Shown here: positions 19,784 through 28,286 of the stretch, one piece after another
How positions within the stretch are numbered: position 1 is the stretch's first letter
Layout: each line of letters begins with the position of its first letter
DNA from: Gulbenkiania mobilis
GTDB taxonomy: Bacteria > Pseudomonadota > Gammaproteobacteria > Burkholderiales > Chromobacteriaceae
DNA length: 64,000 bases
Direction: 5' to 3'
NCBI GenBank assembly: GCA_004346645.1
Contig: SMDA01000001.1
Span: forward strand, 310,001 to 374,000
Made by a program: the position numbers and the translations under genes
The notes under the pieces: model-generated
Database searches by the model: none
What the model was told of the DNA's origin: nothing
What the model saw: the letters and a program-made list of their open reading frames with translations, nothing else

Positions 19784-20251
19784 ATGCAAGGCGATCCGCA
19801 GGTCATCGCATACCTGAACCGGCTGCTGGCAGAGGAACTCTCCGCCGCCGATCAGTATTTCATCCATGCCGAGATGTACAAGGACTGGGGCCTGGACAAG
19901 CTCCACGAGCGTATCAGCCACGAGCGGATGGACGAGCTGGAGCACGCGCGGGTGCTTGTGGCCCGCATCCTGTTCCTGGGCGGCCGCCCGGATGTGGCCG
20001 CTCGTGTTCCGATCATGGTGGGAGCTGACGTGCCCGCCATGCTGGAGAGCGACCTGCAGGTGGAATACCGCGTAGGTGCGCTGCTCAAGGAAGTGATCGC
20101 CTTCTGCGAGGGCGTGCACGACTACGTGACGCGCGATGCGCTGATGGTGCTGCTGGAAGAGACCGAGAACGACCACGCCCACTGGCTGGAACAGCAGCTC
20201 AAGCTGATCCGGATGACGGGCCTGGAAAACTACATCCAGTCGCGGATGTGA
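19784..20251 (+). CDS. bfr: Bacterioferritin, non-haem-type subunit
   Basis: A 155-residue four-helix ferritin storing iron. The dinuclear ferroxidase ligands are present: Glu18, Glu51, His54, Glu94, Glu128 and His131 (one-residue offset from E. coli at the end). Residue 52, the methionine that binds inter-subunit haem in classic Bfr, is Leu here (D-E-L-E-H). In Neisseria one of two Bfr subunits also lacks this Met. ATG 19784 has AAAGGA upstream. It lies directly after feoB. Confidence 0.93.
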   Translation: MQGDPQVIAYLNRLLAEELSAADQYFIHAEMYKDWGLDKLHERISHERMDELEHARVLVARILFLGGRPDVAARVPIMVGADVPAMLESDLQVEYRVGALLKEVIAFCEGVHDYVTRDALMVLLEETENDHAHWLEQQLKLIRMTGLENYIQSRM

Positions 20252-20267
20252 GTTTCCGTCTTCATCC

Positions 20268-20300
20268 GAAAGCCGGCGCTTGCGCCGGCTTTCGCTTTTT
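20268..20300 (+). terminator. Terminator of bfr
   Basis: GAAAGCCGGCGC / CGCCGGCTTTC-type stem with a TTG loop, followed by GCTTTTT. Confidence 0.85.
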
Positions 20301-20381
20301 GCGGCCGCCTTGACATGCCGCAGAGGCCGGGCACCCGGCAGACGGTAGGCTCGCCCCGAACCCTTTACCGGAGGAATGGAC

Positions 20382-21320
20382 GTGACCGTGGATCTTGCCG
20401 TGGCCTGGCTGGGTATCCAAATGGATAACCCGCTCATCAACGCATCGGGTGTGATGTGCCGCACCGTAGAAGAGCTGGAGGCGTTGCGACACTCTGCAGC
20501 GGGTGCACTCATTACCAAAAGCTGCACCCTGGAGCCGCGCAAGGGTAACCCCGAGCCACGGTATGCCTCGACCGCGCTCGGCAGCATCAACTCGATGGGC
20601 CTGCCCAACGCCGGCTACCGCTATTATCTCGATTATGCCCGTCGCTACGACCATGAACACGGCAAGCCGCTCCTGATGTCGGTGTCCGGCATGAGCCTGG
20701 AAGACAATCTGGAGATGATGGCGGCCTTCGACGAAGCGGCGCTACCGGTGCTGGTGGAGTTGAACCTGTCGTGCCCCAACCTTCCGGGCAAACCCCAGAT
20801 CGGCTACGACTTCGAAGCCAGCGCCCGCCTGCTGGCCGAAGTCTCCAAGGTGTACCGGCGTCCCTTCGGCGTGAAGCTGCCGCCGTACTTCGACCCGGTC
20901 CACTTCGGCGAGATGGCGGACGTACTGGATGGCTGTCCTTCCATCGGTTTTGTCACCTGCATCAATTCGATTGGTAACGGGCTGGTGATCGACCTCGAAC
21001 GCGAGTCCGTCGTCATCCGTCCCAAGGACGGGCTTGGGGGGATTGGTGGTGACTATGTATTGCCCACTGCGCTGGCCAACGTGCGGGAGTTCGCCCGCCG
21101 CCTGCCCGGCCGGCATGTGATCGGTTGCGGCGGTATCCGTAGCGGGCGCGAGGCCTTCATGCACATTCTGGCAGGCGCCACCGTGGTGCAGGTGGGGACC
21201 TGTCTGTACGAGGAAGGCCCTGCCTGCCTGGCACGCATCCGGGATGAACTCGTCTATCTGATGCAGGACAAGGGCTACCGGACGCTGACCGATTTCCGGG
21301 GCCGCTTGCGCACACTATAA
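20382..21320 (+). CDS. Dihydroorotate dehydrogenase, class 1A
   Basis: A 312-residue cytosolic, fumarate-dependent type dihydroorotate dehydrogenase. The catalytic Cys sits in ELNLSCPNLPG, the marker of class 1. The CTLEPRKGNPEPRY and NSMGLPNAGY segments are class 1A signatures. I prefer the GTG at 20382, seven bases after GGAGG; the ATG at 20376 is too close to it. The window also encodes the membrane-bound class 2 enzyme, so this is a second, redundant DHODH, unusual in this group and possibly acquired. Confidence 0.9.
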   Translation: MTVDLAVAWLGIQMDNPLINASGVMCRTVEELEALRHSAAGALITKSCTLEPRKGNPEPRYASTALGSINSMGLPNAGYRYYLDYARRYDHEHGKPLLMSVSGMSLEDNLEMMAAFDEAALPVLVELNLSCPNLPGKPQIGYDFEASARLLAEVSKVYRRPFGVKLPPYFDPVHFGEMADVLDGCPSIGFVTCINSIGNGLVIDLERESVVIRPKDGLGGIGGDYVLPTALANVREFARRLPGRHVIGCGGIRSGREAFMHILAGATVVQVGTCLYEEGPACLARIRDELVYLMQDKGYRTLTDFRGRLRTL

Positions 21321-21330
21321 GGAGGGTGGC

Positions 21331-22110
21331 TCAGTCCAGCTGCCAAGCTGCCATCGACAGCACGCCGAAACGCCAGTCTTCATGCAGGCGGTGGGCCTTC
21401 AGCGGCTTTCGGGCTGCACCGCAGGCCACCAGTAGCGGATTGAAGTGCTCGGCACTGGGGTGGTTCTGCCTGGCAAACGGGGCTTGATCCTGCCAAGCGC
21501 GCAGGGCCTCGCGGTCGCCCGCTTCCAGGCGGGCTGCCACCCAGGAAGAAAAGTCATGGGCCCAAGCTGCGGTGGGGCTGCCGTCGGCCGTCAGGGCGTA
21601 GAGGTTGTGGGTGAGGCTGCCAGAGGCCAATACAAGTACCCGCCCGTCTTCGCGTAGCGGAGCCAGCGCTTCGCCCAGTGTCATGAGCGTGTCAGGGCTT
21701 GCCTGCCACGGCAGTGAGACAGCCACCACCGGCACATCCGCCCCGGGATACATGCGCAACAGCGGCACCCACGCACCATGATCCAGGCCACGATCCGTTG
21801 TTCGCTTTGGAGAAAGTCCGGCTGCCTCCAGCCGCTCGAATACGGCTTCTGCCAGCCCAAGGTCGCTTCGGACGGGATAGCGCAGCTGGTAAAGCGCGCG
21901 CGGAAAGCCTCCGAAGTCATGCACAGTGCTCGGCTGTGGCGTGAAGTTCACCGTAACGGACGGGGCTTCCCAGTGGGCAGACACCACGATGATCGCGCTT
22001 GGACGCGCCCAGCGGCTGGCCAGTGTGTCCAGAAAACGCCCGGTCGGACTGTCTTCCAAGGCAAGCGTAGGGGCGCCATGCGAGATGAACAGGACGGGCA
22101 GGACAGACAT
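21331..22110 (-). CDS. ygiD: 4,5-DOPA dioxygenase-like protein YgiD
   Basis: A 259-residue protein of the LigB/DODA extradiol dioxygenase family. The N-terminal FISHGAPTLALED, VVSAHWEAP, DHGAWVPL and a C-terminal HPSAEHFNPLL segment supply the His/Glu metal site. E. coli YgiD cleaves L-DOPA; the natural substrate here is unknown. It is convergent with the class 1A DHODH gene, with only ten bases between the stops. Confidence 0.9.
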   Translation of the reverse strand: MSVLPVLFISHGAPTLALEDSPTGRFLDTLASRWARPSAIIVVSAHWEAPSVTVNFTPQPSTVHDFGGFPRALYQLRYPVRSDLGLAEAVFERLEAAGLSPKRTTDRGLDHGAWVPLLRMYPGADVPVVAVSLPWQASPDTLMTLGEALAPLREDGRVLVLASGSLTHNLYALTADGSPTAAWAHDFSSWVAARLEAGDREALRAWQDQAPFARQNHPSAEHFNPLLVACGAARKPLKAHRLHEDWRFGVLSMAAWQLD

Positions 22111-22226
22111 GCGGGTTCTCCATTAATGATTGATTGCAGGTTACCGTTCGGGCGAAAACGGATAAATCCCCTTTTCCCCGACACTTTGTCCTGCTTATGG
22201 AGCGAATGTGCGTTTGTGGAGAATAA

Positions 22227-22251
22227 AAAAAGGAGCCGTGGCTCCTTTTCA
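22227..22251 (-). terminator. Terminator of rdgC
   Basis: AAAAGGAGCC / GGCTCCTTTT hairpin, T-rich on both strands, between rdgC and ygiD. Confidence 0.8.
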
Positions 22252-22274
22252 GCGGGAGGGTGAGCGAATAAGGC

Positions 22275-23267
22275 TCAGTCCCAAGGCACCGTGTCATCGC
22301 CAGCAATTGCCGGCTTGCCGGCGGGTTCTGCTGACTTCGGCACAGGCGCAGGCTCTGCCGCAGCCTGCTCGCCCGACAGACCGCCCAAGGCTTCCACCAG
22401 GTGTTCCACCAGTTCACCAAGTGCCTCGCTCATCAGCAGCAAGGTGGCCTCGAACAGGGTTTCACGATCGTCTCCCGCCTGGCTCGCCTCCTCTTGCAGT
22501 ACGTCCAGGAACTGCAGGCGCTTGAGCTGCAAAGTATCGGTCAACACGAAGCGGATGCGCTCCTGCCAGATGAGCCCGACCCGGGTCACCTGCTTGCCCG
22601 AAGCCAGATGCTGGCGGATCTCGTCGCTGGTCAGATCCATGCGGCTGACCCGGATCACCGCCCCGTTCTCGGTCGGGTCCTTCAGTTCGCACTCAGCATC
22701 CAGCTCGAAGCCGGGTGGCGCCTCGCCGGCCGCCACCCAGTCGGTCATGGCGGTGTGAGGGGCCAAAGTAGTGCGGGGCAGGGCGGCGGGGAACGGCGGC
22801 AGGGCCTCGCGCAGCGCACTGATCAGTGCTTCGGCCCGGCTGGCTGTGCCTGTATCCACCATCAGCCAGCCGCGTTCGTTGTCCAGATAGGCGGTCAGCC
22901 GGCTGGAGCGTGTGAACGCACGCGGCAGCAGGTCGTCGGTGATCTGTTCCTTGAGCGCCAGCTTTTCCTTGCGGCCTACCTTGCGCGCTTCTTTGTCCTC
23001 AATCTCTGCGATGCGGGCATCCAGGAAGTCGCGGATCACAGCGGCGGGCAAGACTTTATCCTCGCGACGCAGCGCGATCATGGTGCTGCCGCGCACGCTG
23101 TGCGCCGGCACGGGAAGATGGGCGGCGGGGGGGACCCAGCCCTCGCTGAACCAGTCAAGACCGGAGCAGGGCTGGAACGGCCGCTTCTCCAGCGCATCGG
23201 CCAGATCAGCGGGATCGGTGCGGTTTTCCGCACTCAAGCGATAAAAAGAGAGTTGCCTAAACCACAT
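22275..23267 (-). CDS. rdgC: Recombination-associated protein RdgC
   Basis: A 330-residue RdgC, starting MWFRQLSFYRL as usual. RdgC forms a ring around duplex DNA and limits RecA loading; in Neisseria it affects pilin antigenic variation. Length is slightly above the E. coli 303 because of an Ala/Pro-rich C-terminal tail ending in DDTVPWD. It is divergent from the tRNA-Pro operon. Confidence 0.93.
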   Translation of the reverse strand: MWFRQLSFYRLSAENRTDPADLADALEKRPFQPCSGLDWFSEGWVPPAAHLPVPAHSVRGSTMIALRREDKVLPAAVIRDFLDARIAEIEDKEARKVGRKEKLALKEQITDDLLPRAFTRSSRLTAYLDNERGWLMVDTGTASRAEALISALREALPPFPAALPRTTLAPHTAMTDWVAAGEAPPGFELDAECELKDPTENGAVIRVSRMDLTSDEIRQHLASGKQVTRVGLIWQERIRFVLTDTLQLKRLQFLDVLQEEASQAGDDRETLFEATLLLMSEALGELVEHLVEALGGLSGEQAAAEPAPVPKSAEPAGKPAIAGDDTVPWD

Positions 23268-23281
23268 ATTTGTTTCATAAT
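23253..23281 (+). promoter_or_regulatory. Promoter of the tRNA-Pro/Thr operon
   Basis: TTGCCT, 17 bases, CATAAT, about 65 bases before the first tRNA and overlapping the 5' end of rdgC on the other strand. Confidence 0.45.
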
Positions 23282-23345
23282 TCGCGTCCTCTGAAGCCGG
23301 GATTGTACCGCATTAGCGAGCGCAGCACCGGACCAAAAAACACAT

Positions 23346-23422
23346 CGGGGTGTAGCTTAGCCTGGTAGAGCGCTACGTTCGGGACGTAGAGGCCGGAGGT
23401 TCGAATCCTCTCACCCCGACCA
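23346..23422 (+). tRNA. tRNA-Pro (CGG), first copy
   Basis: 77 bases, acceptor CGGGGTG/CACCCCG, anticodon loop TTCGGGA with anticodon CGG, CCA encoded. Confidence 0.96.
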
Positions 23423-23447
23423 CGGTTTTTTGGCAAGATTCAGGATT

Positions 23448-23524
23448 CGGGGTGTAGCTTAGCCTGGTAGAGCGCTACGTTCGGGACGTAGAGGCCGGAG
23501 GTTCGAATCCTCTCACCCCGACCA
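23448..23524 (+). tRNA. tRNA-Pro (CGG), second copy
   Basis: Identical to the copy at 23346 and 25 bases after it. Confidence 0.96.
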
Positions 23525-23575
23525 TTTTCAAAAGCGTTGATCTGAACAATAACATCAAGGCTTTTAACGGTTGGA

Positions 23576-23651
<76 letters not shown>

Positions 23652-23658
23652 GTATCAG

Positions 23659-23690
23659 CGGGCCTTGCATCACTGCAAGGCCCGTTTTGT
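23659..23690 (+). terminator. Terminator of the tRNA-Pro/Thr operon
   Basis: CGGGCCTTGCA / TGCAAGGCCCG stem with TCAC loop, then TTTTGTTT. Confidence 0.85.
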
Positions 23691-24042
23691 TTGCCCTTTA
23701 ATTCTGGTTTTTGTCCACAAAACATGCCGCATCAGAGGGGCCAGCAAGTCAGCACTACTTTGTCCTCTCTTGCGATCCCTGGTGTATTGCTCGGTGAGGG
23801 CGACCCTTGAATGACCCAACTGTCTTGCGCCTTAGCCTCGCTGCGGCTATGCAGGAGGAGGCTGGTCCAAGCATACGGTCAAGAGGATAAGGCAGGGCCG
23901 GTGTGCCAAGCGCTGGAAGGCGTAAGGGGCCGTTTTCCGGCCGCGCCAAGCGTGTAACTTATCGTGGTGGCTGGTCTGCGCGCCTGCAGCCAGCCCATCG
24001 CGGCAAACCGGCGGACCCTGTCTTGCGCACCTGGCTGCTCGT
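23691..24042. other. Gene-free stretch next to tRNA-Thr
   Basis: No convincing gene on either strand in about 350 bases; short frames lack starts, ribosome-binding sites and family resemblance. Composition is less GC-rich at its left end. The place beside a tRNA 3' end is typical of integration scars, but I see no repeat of the tRNA end or integrase remnant. Confidence 0.5.
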
Positions 24043-24591
24043 TCAATGAATGGACCGGTTCTGCGCTTCCAGCGAAAACAGGGTAACCAGCTCGGCGGCC
24101 ACCTGCGGGCGCTCAGGGTTGGCCGAAGCCTCCTGACTGTCGTCATCGAAGGCATGCGGTGAGGCCCTCATCCCTTCTGGGGCCGGTTCCACATGCACCA
24201 GCTTGCCTCCGAGCGCGCGCACCATCATCAGCTGATCGGCGGTTTCGGCATCATCCACCAGAATTCGTTGTCCCGCTTCCAGTGCCGTGCGGGCTGCCCG
24301 CGCCCAGGCATGCACCCACAGGTCGGCCGAAACCATCTCCTCGCCCCACCCGCTCTTGAGCAACGTGAGCACCCGTGCCGGGGAAAGCCCGCCGAGCATG
24401 CCGTGTGGGCGCTGGGCCTTTTCTCCACTCAGTTCGTCAGCCGTCAGGCCGAGCGCTTCCATCATCGCTTTGGGAATCCGGTCGAACGGCAAGCGCACAA
24501 ACCCCTGTCGATTGACCAGACTTTCGGCCAAGGCTGTCTTGACGGGGCTGGCCGGCCCGCACAATGCCAGTATTTTCGGAAGCATCTCCAT
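24043..24591 (-). CDS. Deoxynucleotide monophosphate kinase-like protein
   Basis: A 182-residue P-loop-like protein. The start of the fold, MLPKILALCGPASPVKTALAE, resembles phage-type dNMP kinases, but the Walker A is degenerate: the Gly before Lys is Val (GPASPVKT). LWVHAWARAAR and ILVDDAETADQLMMVRALGG match the core of that family. ATG 24591 has GAGGTG upstream. The altered loop leaves catalysis open. An uptake-like element lies near the 3' end, read S-A-N. Confidence 0.6.
   Translation of the reverse strand: MEMLPKILALCGPASPVKTALAESLVNRQGFVRLPFDRIPKAMMEALGLTADELSGEKAQRPHGMLGGLSPARVLTLLKSGWGEEMVSADLWVHAWARAARTALEAGQRILVDDAETADQLMMVRALGGKLVHVEPAPEGMRASPHAFDDDSQEASANPERPQVAAELVTLFSLEAQNRSIH
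24117..24127 (+). repeat. Uptake-like element, copy 9
   Basis: Exact 11-mer antisense to the dNMP-kinase-like gene, read S-A-N in the protein; downstream purine G. Confidence 0.85.
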
Positions 24592-24900
24592 GTTCACCTC
24601 ACTTTCTCGAGCCTCTCTTTGCGGCCCTCGTTTCTGCACGGACAGTCCAGACTGTCCAACCCTCTCGTAAGGGCTGAACAGAGCAAGTACGCTGCCCGAA
24701 ACCGGGCTCGCAAAGAAACTTAATACTTTTTCCCGTGTCGGCTGTTGGGCGGCCTCTGTGGCGTCGAGGCTGGTGCGAAGGTCGCGCGTTAGCGGGCATG
24801 ACACGGCTAGAATCGGGAAAATGTTTGAGAATGCGTCTTATAAATGCCTGAACGAGACGTTATGATGGCGGCTTGAACGGTTATGCCCTCTGGAGGCAGC
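24592..24900. other. Divergent intergenic region
   Basis: 309 bases between the dNMP-kinase-like gene (leftward) and a methyltransferase gene (rightward). It must hold both promoters; I see no clear consensus box, terminator or RNA. Confidence 0.4.
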
Positions 24901-25482
24901 ATGGCTCAGGACAGTTCCCGCCCCGATTTCTGGGATCAGCGCTATCAGCAGGGCGTAATGCCTTGGGATGGGGGCGAGGTGCCCCGGGATTTCAAAAACT
25001 GGTGTGCCCGGCTGACACCGGGGGCGCGGGTGCTGGTGCCCGGCTGTGGCACAGGGTACGAAGTGGCGGTGTTGGATAATGCCGGTGCCCGGGTGGACGC
25101 GATCGATTTCAGTCCCGAGGCAGTGGGGCGGGCCCAGGCTTGGCTGGGGGCTAGGGCCGATCTGGTGCGTCAGGCAGATTTTTTCGCCTTGGGTGCCTCC
25201 ACCTATGATTTCGTGTACGAGCGCGCCTTCCTGTGTGCCTTGCCGCCCAGGGTGTGGGCGGCCTATGCGGCCAAGATGGCCGAGTGCATCCGTCCTGGCG
25301 GGGCACTGGTGGGGTACTTCTTCCTGAAATCCACCGCGAAGGGGCCGCCGTTTGGTACCACCGAGCCTGCTTTGTGCGATCTTCTGGCGTCGCATTTCCG
25401 TCTGGCGGAGCAGTGGCCCGTAGAGGACAGCCTGCCGGTGTTTGCCGGCCATGAGAGGTGGATGCATTGGCAGCGAATCTGA
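24901..25482 (+). CDS. TPMT-family SAM-dependent methyltransferase
   Basis: A 193-residue class I methyltransferase of the thiopurine S-methyltransferase family: FWDQRYQQGVMPWD near the N-terminus, motif I VLVPGCGTGYEV near 50, and ERAFLCALPP and GPPFGTT later. Bacterial members often methylate tellurite, selenite or thiols. I start at ATG 24901, nine bases after GGAGG; an in-frame ATG at 24883 is upstream of that site. Substrate unknown. Confidence 0.85.
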   Translation: MAQDSSRPDFWDQRYQQGVMPWDGGEVPRDFKNWCARLTPGARVLVPGCGTGYEVAVLDNAGARVDAIDFSPEAVGRAQAWLGARADLVRQADFFALGASTYDFVYERAFLCALPPRVWAAYAAKMAECIRPGGALVGYFFLKSTAKGPPFGTTEPALCDLLASHFRLAEQWPVEDSLPVFAGHERWMHWQRI

Positions 25483-25616
25483 AGCCTTTGCCGGCAGGTT
25501 TGAGCCTGCGCAAGGGTGGCCGGTGAAAGGCTGGCCTTTTCTTAAGAAAAAAGCAAAAATGGCCCACGAGGCTTGAAGCAACCATAACAAGGCAGACCGG
25601 GGAGAAGGATTCAGAC

Positions 25617-27416
25617 ATGGAATGGTTCTGGCGGCTCTACACGCTGATCGAGAAGACGTTCTGGAACAGCCTGACCAAAAAGCTGTGCAGCTTTTTCTTC
25701 ATCAGCCTGTTCCAGCTGGCGATGGTGGGATATGTGTACCTGGTGCTGGAGGATGTCCGTACCGGTTTGCACGCCAGCAACCTCGCGCCCGCAGTGCTCC
25801 AGTCTATGGAGGGACGGATCGACCAGGCCATCGTGTGGATATTCGTGTTGTGGCTGGTGTGTGTGGTCTTCATCGGCTTCATGGTCTGGTACCTGCGCTA
25901 CCTGATCGTGCGACCGCTCAAGCGCATCATCGGTATCTTCAATGAGATCGGTGATGGCGAAGGCAACCTCTCGCATGATATCCCCACCATCACCTTCGAT
26001 GAGATCCGCGACCTTTCGCTGTCCTACAACCGCTTCCTGGCCAAGATGCGTGAGATCATCAGCAATGTGCGGCTGATGACGGTACGCATTGCCATGGACT
26101 CGGCGCGCACCAGCAAGAATGTCTCGGAATCGCTCTCCAGTGCCCGCCAGCAGGATGAAGTGGCGACGCAGGTGCGCGAGGCCAGCGACCGCACCACGGA
26201 CGGCATCAATCAGGTGACCAACCAGACCCAGGGCATTTCGCAGACTACGGTGTCCAACCTTTCCATGGCGCGCGACTCGTATGACGAGCTAAAAGCCGTG
26301 GCCGACCGCATCTATACCATCAGTCAGAAGGTTGGCCACTTCAACCAGACGGTGGATGACCTCAACCAGCGCTCTTCCAGCATCAAAACCATCGTCGACC
26401 TGATCAAGGATATTTCTGACCAGACCAACCTGCTGGCCCTGAATGCCGCCATTGAGGCGGCCCGTGCAGGGGAAAGCGGGCGGGGCTTTGCCGTAGTGGC
26501 TGACGAAGTGCGCAAGTTGGCCGAAAAGGCCAAGAACGCCTCCGACGAAATCTCGCAGAATATCGACAGCATGCTGACGCTGGTGTCCGAAACCCAGGTG
26601 GAAACCGGACAGATCACGCAAGACACGGACGAGGCTCGCGAGGTGGTATCCCGTGCCTCGCAGCACTTCGGCAAGATGGTGGGGGATTTCGAAACCACCT
26701 CCGACAGCCTGTCCGACATCGCGGTGACGATGGAGGGCTTTGCCCAGACCAACCGTGAAGTCAACGTGCACGTGTCCGAAATCCACCAGCTCAGCCAGGA
26801 AGTGACCAGCCGGCTCAACCATACCGAGCAGGTGGCTGGCGCCCTTTCGCGTGCCGCCGAGCAGGTGCAGGAATTGGTGTCACGTTTCGTCATCGGCGAG
26901 GGCGACTTCGACCGTACGGTGAACATGGCGCGTCAGGCCCGCGACGAGGTGCAGCAGCGGCTCAACCGGCTGGCGGAGGACGGGCTGAACCTGTTCGACC
27001 AGAACTACCAGGCCATCCCTGGTACCCATCCCGCCAAGTACCACACGCTCTACGATTCACAGGTGGAAAAGCTGCTGCAGCCGGTGTATGACCAAGCGGT
27101 GTCCAGCGTCAAGGGCGGCCGCTTCTGCCTGGCGGTGGACACCCGAGGCTATGCGCCCACACACAACAGCGTTTATTCGCAGGCCCCTACCGGCAATCCC
27201 GAAACCGATCTCGTGAACAGCCGGGACAAGCGCATTTTCAACGACCCGGCAGGTATGAAGTCGGCCACCAACACTCAGCCCTTCCTCCTGCATACCTATA
27301 CCCGGGACACCGGCGAGGTGCTTTCCGAAATCGCCTTGCCGATTCATGTGAAGGGGAGGCATTGGGGGGCCTTGCGCTTCGGTTTCGATCCGAGCAGCTA
27401 CATGATCGGTCAGTAG
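25617..27416 (+). CDS. Methyl-accepting chemotaxis protein with C-terminal sensor domain
   Basis: A 599-residue chemoreceptor. TM1 spans about 23-43 and TM2 about 73-96, leaving only some 30 periplasmic residues, too few for a ligand domain. A HAMP segment follows, then the signalling hairpin with the near-invariant tip [11 protein letters not shown] and [10 protein letters not shown]. After the coiled coil, residues about 445-599 form an extra globular domain ([41 protein letters not shown]), a Cache/PAS-like sensor seen at the C-terminus of some MCPs. Sensing is therefore probably cytoplasmic. Confidence 0.92.
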   Translation: MEWFWRLYTLIEKTFWNSLTKKLCSFFFISLFQLAMVGYVYLVLEDVRTGLHASNLAPAVLQSMEGRIDQAIVWIFVLWLVCVVFIGFMVWYLRYLIVRPLKRIIGIFNEIGDGEGNLSHDIPTITFDEIRDLSLSYNRFLAKMREIISNVRLMTVRIAMDSARTSKNVSESLSSARQQDEVATQVREASDRTTDGINQVTNQTQGISQTTVSNLSMARDSYDELKAVADRIYTISQKVGHFNQTVDDLNQRSSSIKTIVDLIKDISDQTNLLALNAAIEAARAGESGRGFAVVADEVRKLAEKAKNASDEISQNIDSMLTLVSETQVETGQITQDTDEAREVVSRASQHFGKMVGDFETTSDSLSDIAVTMEGFAQTNREVNVHVSEIHQLSQEVTSRLNHTEQVAGALSRAAEQVQELVSRFVIGEGDFDRTVNMARQARDEVQQRLNRLAEDGLNLFDQNYQAIPGTHPAKYHTLYDSQVEKLLQPVYDQAVSSVKGGRFCLAVDTRGYAPTHNSVYSQAPTGNPETDLVNSRDKRIFNDPAGMKSATNTQPFLLHTYTRDTGEVLSEIALPIHVKGRHWGALRFGFDPSSYMIGQ

Positions 27417-27432
27417 ACCAGCCGGGCCCATG

Positions 27433-27462
27433 AAAAACGCCAGCAATCGCTGGCGTTTTTTA
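27433..27462. terminator. Bidirectional terminator
   Basis: AAAACGCCAGC / GCTGGCGTTTT with an AATC loop between the convergent chemoreceptor and Mn exporter genes. Confidence 0.85.
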
Positions 27463-27479
27463 ATGGATGTCCCGGCGTT

Positions 27480-28037
27480 TCAGAAAGCCACCAGCGTAGC
27501 CACACCTACCAGGGCGAAAATTGCTGCCGCAATCCTGTGCACAATGTGCTTGGGCAGGGCACGGGCAGCTGCTTCACCGAGGAGTACGGCTGGAATGTTG
27601 GCCAACAGCATGCCGAGGGTGGTGCCGGTAACCACGGCCAGCAGGGAGTCAAAGCGCGCTGAGAGGGCCACAGTGGCGATCTGAGTCTTGTCGCCCATCT
27701 CGGCCAAGAAGAAGGCGAGGAAAGTGGCACCGAACACGCCAAGCCGATCGAACAGTCGGGTATCGTCGTCCAGCTTGTCCGGAACCAGCATCCAGGCTGC
27801 CATCGCCAGGAAGGAGGCCCCCAGTATCCAGCGCATTACCTCTGGGCTGACCAGACCGGTCAGCCATTGACCCACGGCCGCGGCAAACCAGTGATTGAGG
27901 ATGGTGGCAACCAGGATGCCGAGCACGATCGGGACAGGTTTCTTGTAGCGGGCAGCCAGCAGCAGGGCGAGCAGCTGGGTCTTGTCGCCGATTTCAGCGA
28001 GGGCAACGATGCCCGTGGAGAGGAGAAGGGCTTGCAT
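27480..28037 (-). CDS. mntX: Manganese exporter, UPF0016/GDT1 family (MntX-like)
   Basis: A 185-residue, six-helix membrane protein with the two hallmark E-x-G-D-K-T motifs (AEIGDKTQ near residue 14, AEMGDKTQ near 108) that line the cation path of UPF0016/GDT1 transporters. The neisserial member MntX exports Mn2+. A yybP-ykoY-type Mn riboswitch lies directly upstream, which independently supports Mn2+ as substrate. Confidence 0.92.
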   Translation of the reverse strand: MQALLLSTGIVALAEIGDKTQLLALLLAARYKKPVPIVLGILVATILNHWFAAAVGQWLTGLVSPEVMRWILGASFLAMAAWMLVPDKLDDDTRLFDRLGVFGATFLAFFLAEMGDKTQIATVALSARFDSLLAVVTGTTLGMLLANIPAVLLGEAAARALPKHIVHRIAAAIFALVGVATLVAF

Positions 28038-28049
28038 GAAGGGTTTCCC

Positions 28050-28091
28050 GGGGGCTGCGCATGCACCATGACGCCCTGTGCCGCAGCCCCC
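28050..28091 (-). promoter_or_regulatory. Expression-platform hairpin before mntX
   Basis: GGGGGCTGCG / CGCAGCCCCC, ten perfect pairs, lies between the aptamer and the mntX start, 12 bases from the ATG. Since no U-run follows, it probably masks the ribosome-binding site rather than terminating. Confidence 0.55.
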
Positions 28092-28099
28092 TCAGGCGC

Positions 28100-28206
28100 A
28101 CAGGAACGTCATGGGTCTTGCCAAACCTTGGGTCGCACGGGCCATGGCCTAAGCCAAGTCTGTTGACACGTGCCGGCGCTGTCACACGCCGCGGCTACTC
28201 CCCCAG
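28100..28206 (-). ncRNA. yybP-ykoY manganese riboswitch
   Basis: On the minus strand the aptamer reads GGGGGAGTAGC at its 5' end, then GTGTCAACA, a GGCC...GGCCCGTGCGACC arm and GGCAAGACC. These conserved blocks are in the order of the yybP-ykoY family, which binds Mn2+ and turns on Mn exporters. It lies upstream of an MntX-like gene. Confidence 0.8.
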
Positions 28207-28267
28207 AACGGCCGCCATTCTAGCCGCTTGCGGCGGGCTCTACAATGCTTGGCTGTTCCGGGTGCGC

Positions 28268-28278
28268 TTCGGCCAACC
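28268..28278 (-). repeat. Uptake-like element, copy 10
   Basis: Exact 11-mer, intergenic, nine bases after the rlmI stop; flanks AA upstream and purine G downstream. Confidence 0.85.
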
Positions 28279-28286
28279 TTCCGGGC

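Noticed and set aside
23652-24042. Integrative-element scar at the tRNA-Thr 3' end
   Set aside because: No direct repeat of the tRNA end, no integrase remnant and no phage gene could be found in the stretch.
25537-25550. Palindrome TTTTCTTAAGAAAA upstream of the chemoreceptor gene
   Set aside because: Short AT-rich dyad without a matching promoter or partner site; not distinguishable from chance.
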